DNA of 35,073 nt from an uncultured archaeon (GCA_938023865.1 CALJDG010000029.1:1-35073); one strand, 5' to 3'. Shown: positions 1-8,186, counted from the stretch's first letter. The notes: generated by a model from the letters alone, not told the origin. A program made the numbers and translations.

Positions 1-1338
1 GAGGCTGAAGTTGGAAAGAAAGGGGCTGCTTCTACTGAGGCACATGCAGAGTTGCCAATAGACGCAATCGCACAGCCCCCTTGCAGCCAGCTTCAGCCAA
101 TTATAAACTGTCCCTTATGTGGCTCAACAAAAATTTACAAAGATGGGTTACGCTATCTAATGGATGGCACCATCATTCAACGTTACTTATGCAATATCTG
201 CGGTTACAGATTCAGCGAAAACAGCATCAACAATTCAAACAAGTCTCAATATGCTCAGAAAATTGAAAGGCAGATTTTAAATTCACCAGAAGCCTTACCT
301 ACTAACCGCCAAGGGAGCTATGAAGCCTTAAGCCAAGCACCCTCCGCCCATAAGGCGGTGCAAACCTTGGCCGAAGTGGAAACCCGCCATGAGATGCCCC
401 AGCGGGAGGGCTCAACACACCTAAACCAACAGAAAATCGTCGACCTCATCTGGTATATGAAAAGAAATGGATACGCTGAAACCACCATCCAAGGCAGAGT
501 CAGACTCATAAAAAGGCTTGCAAAGTTAGGAGCAAACCTATACGACCCAGAAAGCGTCAAACAAGTAATAGCCAAACAGCCATGGTCGGCTGGAAGAAAA
601 GACCTCGCATGCGAAGCCTACACAACATTTCTGGCAATGCACGGTGGAACATGGCAACGTCCAACATACAAAAGGGTTGAAAAAGAGCCCTTCATACCAC
701 AGCCCAGCGAGATAAAACAGCTAATAGCCGGATGCAGCCCAAGAATGGCATGCTTCCTACAACTCCTGCTTGAAACAGCCATGCGCCCAGGAGAAGCATG
801 GCAACTAACATGGGCAGACTACGACAAAGCCACAAGAACCATAAGAGTAACACCGGAAAAAGGTTCAAAATCAAGAACCTACAAAATCTCAAAAGAACTG
901 GCTGAAATGCTAAATAACCTTCCAAGAAAATACGGCGACAGAATATTCTCCAAACCCGACATGCCCATAGACCACCACAATCGCAACTTCGCCCTTCAAA
1001 GAAAACGCATAGCTCAAAAACTCAAGAATCCAAGGCTACTGCAAATAAGCTTCAAAACCCTCCGCCACTTTAAAGCTACAATGGAAGCATGGCGCACACG
1101 AGACCCATTCCACGTCCAAGAATTTCTACGCCACAAAAACATAAAAAACACCATGAGATACATTCACTTGGCTCAGGTGCTCTTCAAAAACGAGCAAGAA
1201 TACATAACAAAAGTAGCCCACAACGTCAAAGAAGCTTGCTCTCTCATAGAAGCCGGCTTCGAATATGTAACAGGCGAATATGATGATGGCGGCAAAATTT
1301 TCAGAAAACCCAAAGACCCATTGGCCTATGAAGAATAA
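1..1338 (+). CDS. Tyrosine recombinase (integrase) with N-terminal zinc ribbon, 5' end possibly outside the window
   Basis: Site-specific DNA integrase/recombinase. Numbering is from a TTG at 52 (428 codons), but the frame is open back to base 1 and neither a clear Shine-Dalgarno site nor an in-frame ATG supports that TTG, so the true start may lie upstream. A CxxC...CxxC ribbon (C20, C23, C47, C50) resembles those of transposase-like DNA-binding heads. A SAM-like core-binding domain follows at about 125-200, then the catalytic domain with R245 (ETAMRPGE), K270, R338 in TLRHF, H361 and the nucleophile Y370 in NTMRYIH. The residue three before R338 is Lys335 rather than the usual His, as reported for SSV1-type archaeal integrases. 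The gene ends 40 bp before the 3' end of tRNA-Leu, which suggests an element lying to the left. All catalytic residues are present, so it looks functional. Confidence 0.9.
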   Translation, partial: EAEVGKKGAASTEAHAELPIDAIAQPPCSQLQPIINCPLCGSTKIYKDGLRYLMDGTIIQRYLCNICGYRFSENSINNSNKSQYAQKIERQILNSPEALPTNRQGSYEALSQAPSAHKAVQTLAEVETRHEMPQREGSTHLNQQKIVDLIWYMKRNGYAETTIQGRVRLIKRLAKLGANLYDPESVKQVIAKQPWSAGRKDLACEAYTTFLAMHGGTWQRPTYKRVEKEPFIPQPSEIKQLIAGCSPRMACFLQLLLETAMRPGEAWQLTWADYDKATRTIRVTPEKGSKSRTYKISKELAEMLNNLPRKYGDRIFSKPDMPIDHHNRNFALQRKRIAQKLKNPRLLQISFKTLRHFKATMEAWRTRDPFHVQEFLRHKNIKNTMRYIHLAQVLFKNEQEYITKVAHNVKEACSLIEAGFEYVTGEYDDGGKIFRKPKDPLAYEE

Positions 1339-1378
1339 GCCTCTGGGAATGAACCCCCCTCAAATTTCAACATAGCAG

Positions 1379-1463
1379 TGCGGGGGGTGGGATTTGAACC
1401 CACGAACCCCTACGGGACAAGGTCCTAAGCCTTGCGCCTTTGACCAGGCTTGGCGACCCCCGC
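1379..1463 (-). tRNA. tRNA-Leu (anticodon UAG)
   Basis: An 85-nt class II tRNA on the minus strand. The acceptor stem GCGGGGG pairs with CCCCCGC, and the anticodon stem CAAGG/CCTTG holds the loop CTTAGGA, giving anticodon UAG. A long variable arm (CCC/GGG) and the T arm GTGGG-TTCAAAT-CCCAC complete it. The discriminator is A73 and CCA is not encoded. Its 3' end faces the integrase gene, making it the likely attachment site of that element. Confidence 0.96.
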
Positions 1464-1489
1464 CTTCATACTGCTTGGAAGAATTCCAA

Positions 1490-1500
1490 GATTATAAATT
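1490..1500 (-). promoter_or_regulatory. TATA-like box of tRNA-Leu
   Basis: AATTTATAAT on the minus strand lies about 28 bp upstream of the first base of tRNA-Leu, the usual archaeal TATA spacing. It shares the short AT-rich gap with the divergent tRNA-Thr promoter. Confidence 0.55.
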
Positions 1501-1521
1501 GTTTGTTTTGAAGCGCGAAAT

Positions 1522-1540
1522 CCTTTAAAACGTTTATGTG
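1522..1540 (+). promoter_or_regulatory. TATA-like box of tRNA-Thr(GGU)
   Basis: CTTTAAAACGTTTATG lies about 24-38 bp before the 5' end of the tRNA at 1562, the right distance for an archaeal TBP site. Confidence 0.5.
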
Positions 1541-1561
1541 TCTATTTTGTGTTGACGTAGT

Positions 1562-1654
1562 GCCTCGGTAGCCTAGCCTGGTGGGGCACCGCCTTGGTAA
1601 GGCTATAAAGCCACAGAAAGGCGGTGGTCGCGGGTTCGAATCCCGCCCGAGGCT
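1562..1654 (+). tRNA. tRNA-Thr (anticodon GGU) with a 19-nt intron
   Basis: The acceptor stem GCCTCGG pairs with CCGAGGC, discriminator U73. The anticodon stem CCGCC/GGCGG encloses 26 nt. Removing 1600-1618 leaves a normal 7-nt loop TTGGTAA with anticodon GGU. The intron sits after position 37, the canonical archaeal 37/38 site cut by the splicing endonuclease, and carries a small GGC-TATAAA-GCC hairpin. T arm is GCGGG-TTCGAAT-CCCGC. The mature tRNA is 74 nt. CCA does not follow the discriminator directly. Confidence 0.95.
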
Positions 1655-1908
1655 TCCATTTATGTAGTTTCTTTAAGTGTGTGAACTGCAACGTTTTGGT
1701 GGCGGTTGCTTTTTAAGACTCCTGAGGGAGATTATATTTTTTGGCAGTGTTTTTGAATTTGTATAAGGTTACGCGCGTTTCCAATGTTTTTAAGAGGGCT
1801 GTTGGGCAGAGAATGGTTTTTTTAGGCGGCTGGGCCAAAGGAACCTTTCTATGGGAAACAGTAAGGTTTAGTTCCTGAAAATTACTAAATAAGAGTGAGT
1901 GGCCACGC

Positions 1909-2475
1909 ATGCGTGAATTTGTTCTGTATTCACGGACGGGTCGAACTGACGCGAAATGGAAAAATCTCCATGATGCAGGACGATTAGACATAGTTTATGA
2001 GTGTGCCGTTGCAAGCCTTTTCTTATCCCATGCTATAAGAAAGGATACGGTTTTCCATGCCATACTGAATGGTCCGCCAGAACCGCCATTACATTTGAAG
2101 GTTGAAGGCTCAACATTATATGATGTTAGAACCGACGTTAGCACGTGGACTCAAATTCTGAAAAAGGTTCTGTCTGGAAAACAACACCCTGGTATAAGCC
2201 TTTCAAAGACAAGCTTTGAGGGCTTGATGAGGGAGAAGGCGGAAAAAGCCAAAATATACGTTCTCGAAGAGGGCGGGAAAGATGTTTTTGAGGTTGATAT
2301 TGGAGGAAATCTGGTTTTTGTTTTAGGGGATCATGTTGGTATACCTAAAAAGGTTGAGGCTTTTGCTTTACGTTATGGGGAGAAGATATCCCTTGGGAAG
2401 AGGCCTTACTTGGCTGCCACATGCATAACTGTTCTAAATTACCTGCTTGACAGAAAGGAACTGAGCGAAAAATAA
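1909..2475 (+). CDS. trmY: tRNA (pseudouridine(54)-N1)-methyltransferase TrmY
   Basis: SPOUT-class methyltransferase that uses SAM to convert pseudouridine 54 in the tRNA T-loop to N1-methylpseudouridine, an archaeal replacement for bacterial/eukaryotic m5U54. The 188-aa product has the TrmY length. The N-terminus MREFVLYSRTGRTD is the diagnostic family start. Residues of about 140-165 (VFVLGDHVGIP) form the SAM-binding trefoil-knot loop, and GEKISLGKRPYLAATCI is the C-terminal knot motif. The ATG at 1909 begins exactly at the conserved N-terminus. The gene lies next to two tRNA genes but has its own upstream region of about 250 bp. Confidence 0.93.
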   Translation: MREFVLYSRTGRTDAKWKNLHDAGRLDIVYECAVASLFLSHAIRKDTVFHAILNGPPEPPLHLKVEGSTLYDVRTDVSTWTQILKKVLSGKQHPGISLSKTSFEGLMREKAEKAKIYVLEEGGKDVFEVDIGGNLVFVLGDHVGIPKKVEAFALRYGEKISLGKRPYLAATCITVLNYLLDRKELSEK

Positions 2476-2483
2476 GCGCTAAA

Positions 2484-2495
2484 TTTTTATTTTTG
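2484..2495 (+). terminator. T-rich tract after trmY
   Basis: Two T5 runs, separated by one A, begin within 10 bp of the trmY stop and precede the ATPase promoter region. Oligo-T tracts are the usual archaeal intrinsic terminators. Nothing else supports the call. Confidence 0.35.
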
Positions 2496-2560
2496 TGATT
2501 TCTGGTTAAAATCTGTGATTGTTGAAGGTGTTTAAACCCTTCAATTTGGGGTGACCCTGA

Positions 2561-3937
2561 ATGGCGGCTATTAGGGAATTGCCAACAACACCGGTTTCAA
2601 AATTTGAAAGGATAGGTGCCCACACCCACATTAAGGGTTTAGGGTTAGATGAAAATCTAAAAGCTGTAAAAATAAAGGATGGGATGGTTGGCCAGGAAAA
2701 GGCTAGGGAGGCTGCCGGCTTAGTTGTGAAAATGATTAAAGAAGGGAAGCTCAGCGGAAAATGCATTATTTTGGCTGGCCCTCCAGGCACCGGAAAAACT
2801 GCCATAGCTGTGGCTGTTTCTAAGGAGCTCGGCGAGAATGTTCCATTTATACAGATGAGCGGCAGCGAAATCTACAGTACTGAACGGAAAAAAACAGAGG
2901 TCCTCATTGAAGCGATAAGGAAATGCATTGGCGTTGAAATCCATGAGATGCGGAAGGTTTACGAGGGTGAAGTTACAATGGTTGACATTCGAACGGCACC
3001 TCACCCCTACAATCCATACCAGAAAGTTCCTGAAAGCGTTAGATTAACGTTGAAAACAAGGGAAGAGGAGAAAACCATCGAAGCTGGCACCTCTATAGCC
3101 CAACAAATAATTGCTGAGGGCATATCTGAGGGGCATGTTATCCAAATAGATGCCGAAACAGGCAGAGTAGCCAATCTTGGACTCTGCCTTGAGAGCCAGA
3201 AGGGAAAGACCTATGATGTTGACACTCGGAGGAAGATTCCCAGACCAAATGGCAAGGTCTTGAAAGAAAAAGAGTTTGTTTACATGCTTACGCTGGCGGA
3301 TTTGGACGAGTTAAATGCTAGACAACGTTCAGGCGGATTGTTCTCACTATTTTTTGGTGGTTCTGAGTCTAAGGAGATAGACACTGAAGTGCGGATGGCT
3401 GTTGACCAACAAGTGAAAGAATGGGTGGACAGCGGCAAAGCCTTCATCCATCCCGGCGTACTTTTCATTGACGATGCCCACTTGCTTGACTTAGAAGCCT
3501 TCAGCTTCCTAGGGAGAGCTATGGAAAGCGAGCTCGTCCCAATAATAATCCTCGCCACAAACCGTGGAGTGGCAAGAATCCGTGGAACAGACATAAGGAG
3601 TCCCTTGGGCTTTCCCGTAGACCTTATAGACCGATCCGTTATAATTGCAACACAGCCCTACGACCTAGAAAGCATTAAGGAAATCTTAAGGATCCGCGCC
3701 TCTGAGGAGAAGATTAAGCTGGACAAGGATGCACTTGAAAAGCTTGCTGAGGTTGGATCGAAAAGCTCCATGAGGTACGCTGTTCAATTATTAAGTCTAG
3801 CAGCCCAAAATGCCAAATCATCCAGCAGGGACAAGATAACCGTTGAGGACGTGCAGCGGGTAGATGAACTATTCATGGACGTGAGTGAAGCTGCCGAATA
3901 CTTAAGGAAGTATGAGGAGAAGCTGATGGTGCACTGA
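2561..3937 (+). CDS. RuvB-like AAA+ ATPase (TIP49/RuvBL family)
   Basis: Archaeal homologue of eukaryotic RuvBL1/RuvBL2, hexameric AAA+ ATPases of chromatin-remodelling and snoRNP-assembly complexes; the archaeal role is not settled. The 458-aa length is typical. The family N-terminus (RIGAHTHIKGLGLD, 18-31) is followed by Walker A GPPGTGKT (73-80), the inserted OB-like domain II (about 125-245) and Walker B LFIDDAHLLD (301-310). The family Walker B normally reads LFIDEVH, so Glu305 is Asp here. The sensor-1 region ATNRG and the C-terminal TIP49 domain follow. The ATG has a GGTGA site just upstream. It appears to be transcribed alone. Confidence 0.93.
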   Translation: MAAIRELPTTPVSKFERIGAHTHIKGLGLDENLKAVKIKDGMVGQEKAREAAGLVVKMIKEGKLSGKCIILAGPPGTGKTAIAVAVSKELGENVPFIQMSGSEIYSTERKKTEVLIEAIRKCIGVEIHEMRKVYEGEVTMVDIRTAPHPYNPYQKVPESVRLTLKTREEEKTIEAGTSIAQQIIAEGISEGHVIQIDAETGRVANLGLCLESQKGKTYDVDTRRKIPRPNGKVLKEKEFVYMLTLADLDELNARQRSGGLFSLFFGGSESKEIDTEVRMAVDQQVKEWVDSGKAFIHPGVLFIDDAHLLDLEAFSFLGRAMESELVPIIILATNRGVARIRGTDIRSPLGFPVDLIDRSVIIATQPYDLESIKEILRIRASEEKIKLDKDALEKLAEVGSKSSMRYAVQLLSLAAQNAKSSSRDKITVEDVQRVDELFMDVSEAAEYLRKYEEKLMVH

Positions 3938-4025
3938 CAAAACATTTACAAGCTGTAGAAATAATCCTTATTCAAGAATAGCAATCCTTTAAATTCCCTA
4001 ATGCTTTACTTTAAGCGGTGGTTTA

Positions 4026-4358
4026 ATGATTGAAAAGAGGCATAAGCGTGAAACCACAAGCCCGGTCAGATTAGATCTAGCTGAAAATTTAGGTTTCATT
4101 TTAGAGCCAACAAAAATCGAGATTGGCTCCGGATACGCTGTGTCGCTGAGCTATGATGAAGATGGCAACCCTGTAGTTGACGTTAAGACTTATGGGGATG
4201 TAGACTTATCCAAAATTAAGAGGGATATTGAACGTATATACCCAGATGCCCGGATTAGGCAGCTAAGCCAGGAGCCAACAGTAACAGTTGTTAGAAAGAG
4301 AAAGGACAAACAGAAGACTAGAGGAAAATATTTTCTCGCCCAAAAATCTGACTTTTGA
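4026..4358 (+). CDS. Conserved-looking small protein of unknown function
   Basis: 110 aa, not recognised. The first half is acidic and strand-rich (LGFILEPTKIEIGSGYAVSL, about 26-45), and the C-terminal third is basic (VRKRKDKQKTRGK), which could bind nucleic acid. There is no signal peptide or membrane segment. The ATG follows GGTGG by 5 nt, a good ribosome-binding site, and codon use matches the neighbours. It lies 88 bp downstream of the RuvB-like gene on the same strand, so co-transcription is possible. Confidence 0.72.
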   Translation: MIEKRHKRETTSPVRLDLAENLGFILEPTKIEIGSGYAVSLSYDEDGNPVVDVKTYGDVDLSKIKRDIERIYPDARIRQLSQEPTVTVVRKRKDKQKTRGKYFLAQKSDF

Positions 4359-4554
4359 AATGAGATTGAAATAGAACCGTAAATTCCCTCATATAAATTT
4401 TCTCTCGCGAAATAAAGATTTCAACATATCTTTTCAATTTTAGTAATGCATAGGATAAATTGATTATAGTTAAGTTAAGAGAAGGGCTAGGCAAACCGTT
4501 TAGCTTTTAAGCTCCCATCAAACATGATGTGACTTCGACAGAAAGCGGAATACT

Positions 4555-5841
4555 ATGTCAAAGGAAAATGGCAGGTTATCGAGGAACGCCAGGAGGTTGA
4601 AAATTGTCTATATTCGTTCAGTAGTGAACGCTCTTGGAACTGGCATGATAAACCCGTTTGTCGGTCCTTACGCCGTTAAGGAACTAAGCGCCTCCTCTTC
4701 TGAGATGGGGTGGTTTCAGTCGATGAGCAACATATCAAATAATGTTATGCAAGTTTTCTGGGGGAGATTAAGCGACAGGTTTGGACGAAGAACTCCTTTC
4801 ATTATTTTTGGCGGCTTAGTTGTCGCTTTGCTTTGGCTCCCAATGTTGTTTATTAAGACTGCTGGTCAGCTTGTAGTGCTAATCAGTTTGCAAGCGCTCC
4901 TTGGCTCCATGGCTATTCCTGCATGGACTGCCCTTATAGGCGACTTGGTTCCTTCTACACGTTTAGGAAGAATTAACGCGGCAATCAATTTGTGGGCTTC
5001 TGTGGGAAGCATTTTGGCTACAATGTTTTCTGGGGCTATCATGACAGCCACAGGAGGGTCTGTGCGGGAACAGATCATGATTCCTATCGCTGTTTCGACG
5101 GCATGCGGCTTATTATCATCACTTGTTATGTTTTATGTTAAGGTTGAAAAGATAGGCAAAAGCGTAGGCAAAGAGGTGAAGAAAGATTTTATGATGGACT
5201 TGCTTGATGTTGTGAAGATTGCAGAGAAGTCTTCAGATTTTACTAAGTATTGCGCTTGTAGCGCGGTCTTTAACTTTTTTATGTCGATTGCTTGGCCGTT
5301 GTTTGCCATAACGCAGGTTAAAGTTTTAAGGGCTTCAATGTTGGAGATAGCGTTACTCAGCGTTGTTCAGGGAGTATTCACAATACTTTTTATTGGGTGG
5401 GCTGGAAAGCTCGCTGACACCGTTGGCAGAAAACCATTGCTTATTTTCGTTAGGTTCAGTTATGTTTCTGTTCCATTAGCTTACGCTTTTTCCCCAAACG
5501 TTTACGTTCTAACAGTCATAGGTGCTTTTTGGGGCGCGGTTGCAGCTTTTGAGCAGGCAAGTGTTACGACCTATTTGCTTGATGTTTCCCCGGAAACGCA
5601 TCGGGGTAGCTTCACAGCCTTCTATAATCTGTTGATAGGAACAGTAACGTTTTTCGGCTCCCTCATAGGCGGCTACCTATGTGACTTAGCTGTTGGTATA
5701 TACGGCTTAGTTTTAGGCCTGCAAATAGTTTACATAATTTCCGCTGTTGGGCGGTTTACTGGAGCTGCAACATATTTTAGGCTGAGGGAAACCCTCAAAA
5801 GAAGAAACTCTAAAACGGTTAACTTTCCGTTATTTTCTTAA
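4555..5841 (+). CDS. Major facilitator superfamily transporter
   Basis: 428-aa, 12-helix MFS secondary transporter in the membrane; substrate unknown. The MFS motif A appears in both halves: GRLSDRFGRRTPF at about 70-82 between helices 2 and 3, and GKLADTVGRKPLL near residue 285 after helix 8, which confirms the internal duplication. The basic N-terminal tail (RNARRLK) is cytoplasmic. The start ATG at 4555 leaves a complete first helix. The stop overlaps the 3' end of the convergent radical SAM gene by 12 bp. An efflux role is common for this type but cannot be shown here. Confidence 0.9.
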   Translation: MSKENGRLSRNARRLKIVYIRSVVNALGTGMINPFVGPYAVKELSASSSEMGWFQSMSNISNNVMQVFWGRLSDRFGRRTPFIIFGGLVVALLWLPMLFIKTAGQLVVLISLQALLGSMAIPAWTALIGDLVPSTRLGRINAAINLWASVGSILATMFSGAIMTATGGSVREQIMIPIAVSTACGLLSSLVMFYVKVEKIGKSVGKEVKKDFMMDLLDVVKIAEKSSDFTKYCACSAVFNFFMSIAWPLFAITQVKVLRASMLEIALLSVVQGVFTILFIGWAGKLADTVGRKPLLIFVRFSYVSVPLAYAFSPNVYVLTVIGAFWGAVAAFEQASVTTYLLDVSPETHRGSFTAFYNLLIGTVTFFGSLIGGYLCDLAVGIYGLVLGLQIVYIISAVGRFTGAATYFRLRETLKRRNSKTVNFPLFS

Positions 5842-6945
5842 ATAGTGTCCAGTTATAGGGATTCTTGTTCCACAGTTTGGGCATTTCTTGTCTTCGGTGA
5901 CAGCATATTTTAAGACATAAGATCCGTATCGTTTGATGAGCTTCTTTCCGCAGTTTGGGCAGTAAGTATTTTCATATTGGTGTCCCGCTACATTTCCAAT
6001 GTATGGGTGTAAGATTCCCGCCTTTTTAGCCATTTCATAAGCCTTCTCTAAAGTTTCAACTTTGGTGGGCGGATTGTGGAACTTGTAGGCTGGGAAATAC
6101 CTTGTAAAATGTAGTGGTGTTTCTGGCCCTACATGTTTTAAGTGTTTCTCAATGACCCAGCTTAGAGCTTCTTCGCCGTCGTTGACGCCTCTAACAACTA
6201 GGTTCACAATTTCGACGTGTAAACCTAAGCGTTTTGCTTCCGCAGCGTTTCTCCAAACCTTCTCCACGTCTGCGCCGCCGCAATATCTCGTGTAGGTTTC
6301 TTGGTCGCCCTTAACATCTATTTTAAGCCCGTCCATGCCAGCGTTACGAAGGGCTTTTAGGGCTTCAGGGGTCATGTAGCCGTTCGAGACGTAGCAAAAA
6401 TATTTTATTCCCTTTCTTTTGCCAATGCTGAAGGCCTGAATGGTCCACTCGGTTAGAAGTGTTGGCTCTTGAAAACTTGCACATAGGCCTGCATCTTCGT
6501 AAGCTAGAGCTAACTCAACAATCTTCTCCGGTGGATAATAAACCGCTCTGTTTGGTTCCGGCGCAACTTTGGACAAATGATAGTTTTGGCACCAGACGCA
6601 GTCGAAATTGCATGACCATGTGGAAAAGGTTAGGGCTGTTGAACCTGGCCAGTAGTGGAAGAAGGGCTTTATTTCTATTGGGCGGCTTTCAACAGCGCTT
6701 ATGTCGCCATAAACAAGTGTGTATAGTTTGCCGCCAAAATTCCTACGAGTTTTGCATAATCCTAAATTGCTTTCTGCGATTTCGCATCTTCTTTCGCAGA
6801 GGCTACACTTAACCTTGGTATTGCGTAGCCTTTCGTAGAATAGTGCCTCTTTAACGGTTGGATGAACAGGAAAAATCTTGTTAGCGCTTTCTGAAATGTT
6901 CCCAACCCCTAGGCTCGATAATTCGTCTCTTGCCATCAGCCTCAA
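5830..6945 (-). CDS. amrS: AmmeMemoRadiSam-type radical SAM enzyme (AmrS-like)
   Basis: Radical SAM enzyme of the AmrS / pyruvate-formate-lyase-activating-enzyme-like family, which cleaves SAM with a 4Fe-4S cluster; its substrate is not established. The cluster motif is C112-x3-C116-x2-C119 in SCNFDCVWCQN. An upstream Cys set (CSLCERRC...C, 47-64) and two C-terminal zinc-ribbon pairs (CPNCGKK and CPNCGTR) complete the family layout. The start at 6945 (or ATG 6936) overlaps the 3' end of thiL by 56-65 bp, and no later start codon precedes the conserved region, so translational coupling with thiL is likely. The partner Memo and AMMECR1 genes are not in this window. Confidence 0.9.
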   Translation of the reverse strand: MRLMARDELSSLGVGNISESANKIFPVHPTVKEALFYERLRNTKVKCSLCERRCEIAESNLGLCKTRRNFGGKLYTLVYGDISAVESRPIEIKPFFHYWPGSTALTFSTWSCNFDCVWCQNYHLSKVAPEPNRAVYYPPEKIVELALAYEDAGLCASFQEPTLLTEWTIQAFSIGKRKGIKYFCYVSNGYMTPEALKALRNAGMDGLKIDVKGDQETYTRYCGGADVEKVWRNAAEAKRLGLHVEIVNLVVRGVNDGEEALSWVIEKHLKHVGPETPLHFTRYFPAYKFHNPPTKVETLEKAYEMAKKAGILHPYIGNVAGHQYENTYCPNCGKKLIKRYGSYVLKYAVTEDKKCPNCGTRIPITGHYLRK

Positions 6946-7873
6946 GAACTATTTGCTTTTCGGTGGTTGTTCTTCCAATTTTTATGAGGTTTCCGCCAAC
7001 ACTTTTTATGGCTTTTTCAGCCTTATCCCAGAGGCTTGGATTTATGGTTAAAACTAGCTCGTATTCTTCGCCGCCGTAAAGGGCTAAATCCAGCGGGTCC
7101 AAACGGTTTATTTCAGCAAACTTGGTTGCTTCGTTGGCTAATGGAACATTTTCTAAGAAAAATCCCACGTTGCTTGCCTTTGATAGCTCATAGAGGCTCC
7201 AAGCTAAACCGTCGCTTGAATCGATAGCGGATGTGACAGCTTTAGAAGCGCTTAGGGCTAAGCCTTCCTTTAAACGGGCTTTTGGCATGTAAACAGCCTC
7301 TAAAATAGAATAGTAAATTTCGGCTGGTGCCTTACAGTTTTCCAGGAGAATTTTTAATCCGGCTGATGTTTTTCCAAAAGTGCCGGTGACGGCTACTGTG
7401 TCCTTTGGTTTGGCTCCGCTTCGTAATATTACATCATTCTTCTTTGCCAACCCGAAGACTGAAAGGCTTATGATGAGGTCTGAAGCCTCGTTTGTGTCTC
7501 CGCCGATGATAAATGCTCCGTATTCGCGGGCTCCAGCATTTAGGCCATCTGAGATTTCTTTAACTTCTTTTTCCTTGGTGTTTCTTGGCATTCCAAGGGA
7601 GACCAGCATGACGAGAGGTTTTACGCCCTTGGCAGCGAAGTCGCTGATGTTCATGACTACGGCTTTACGGGCTGCCTGCCAGAGGCTCATACCCTTTGGG
7701 ACGTCTGTTTTGCCAACTAACATGTCAGTTTTTAAGATAAGAAGCCGCTCCCTGTCTAATGGATAGGCTGAAACATCATCGCCGAAGGGGATTGGCATTC
7801 GGGGCATTTTATCTAACATTTCCAAAATTAGCTCAATGGCTTTTCTCTCGCCAATGTCCTCCAATTTTCTCAA
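6881..7873 (-). CDS. thiL: Thiamine-monophosphate kinase
   Basis: ATP-dependent kinase turning thiamine monophosphate into thiamine diphosphate, the last step of cofactor synthesis. The 330 aa match the AIRS/PurM-like ThiL fold: the N-terminal GERKAIELI, the metal/ATP segment PFGDDVSAY (about 29-37), the TDMLVG motif, FIIGGDTNEA, SAIDSSDGLAWSLYEL and the hallmark GGEEYELV. The start is a TTG at 7873 after a GGTG element. It is the first gene of a two-gene minus-strand unit with the AmrS-like gene; the functional link is unknown. Confidence 0.93.
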   Translation of the reverse strand: MRKLEDIGERKAIELILEMLDKMPRMPIPFGDDVSAYPLDRERLLILKTDMLVGKTDVPKGMSLWQAARKAVVMNISDFAAKGVKPLVMLVSLGMPRNTKEKEVKEISDGLNAGAREYGAFIIGGDTNEASDLIISLSVFGLAKKNDVILRSGAKPKDTVAVTGTFGKTSAGLKILLENCKAPAEIYYSILEAVYMPKARLKEGLALSASKAVTSAIDSSDGLAWSLYELSKASNVGFFLENVPLANEATKFAEINRLDPLDLALYGGEEYELVLTINPSLWDKAEKAIKSVGGNLIKIGRTTTEKQIVLEADGKRRIIEPRGWEHFRKR

Positions 7874-7944
7874 AACACTGCACCATTCAAAATATGTGAG
7901 ATGCTAATCTTAAACGTTCTTGGATTTATTCGGCGACGCTTCCG

Positions 7945-7960
7945 AACATCTTAAAAATAG
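7945..7960 (+). promoter_or_regulatory. TATA-like box of tRNA-Thr(CGU)
   Basis: ATCTTAAAAATAG lies about 32-40 bp before the mature 5' end at 7991, which fits a TBP site with a short 5' leader. Confidence 0.45.
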
Positions 7961-7990
7961 GCTTGTTCTTGAAATATCAATGAGCCTTTA

Positions 7991-8064
7991 GCCTCGGTGG
8001 CTCAGCCTGGTAGAGCAGCGGCCTCGTAAGCCGCGGGTCCCGGGATCGAAGCCCGGCCGAGGCT
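7991..8064 (+). tRNA. tRNA-Thr (anticodon CGU), CCA encoded
   Basis: Acceptor GCCTCGG/CCGAGGC, D arm GCTC...GAGC with GG in the loop, anticodon stem GCGGC/GCCGC with loop CTCGTAA (anticodon CGU), discriminator U73 followed directly by CCA (8065-8067). No intron. The T stem is CCGGG/CCCGG, but its loop reads ATCGAAG: position 54 is A instead of the near-universal T, so this tRNA could not carry the TrmY modification made by the enzyme encoded at 1909. Confidence 0.95.
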
Positions 8065-8106
8065 CCAAAGCTTCTATTTGCTGAGTTTATCTAGGGCCTA
8101 GAATAG

Positions 8107-8153
8107 GTGTTGGTGGCCGCCGAATTTTACATCGGCTGAATAGCCACTAACAC
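8107..8153 (+). ncRNA. Stable hairpin downstream of tRNA-Thr(CGU)
   Basis: 8107-8117 pairs with 8143-8153 in 11 continuous base pairs (one G-U). After a one-base bulge on one side and six bases on the other, GCCGA (8119-8123) pairs with TCGGC (8132-8136) around an 8-nt loop. It starts about 40 nt after the tRNA end. It may be a processing element, a small RNA or a fortuitous fold. The rest of the 8065-8476 gap is AT-rich promoter-like DNA. Confidence 0.4.
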
Positions 8154-8186
8154 TTTGAGGGTTTAAGTTGAATGTTGGGTTTTTAA

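Noticed and set aside
1713-1991. Minus-strand 92-codon frame before trmY
   Set aside because: It runs antisense into the conserved TrmY N-terminus, has no recognisable domain and no ribosome-binding site.
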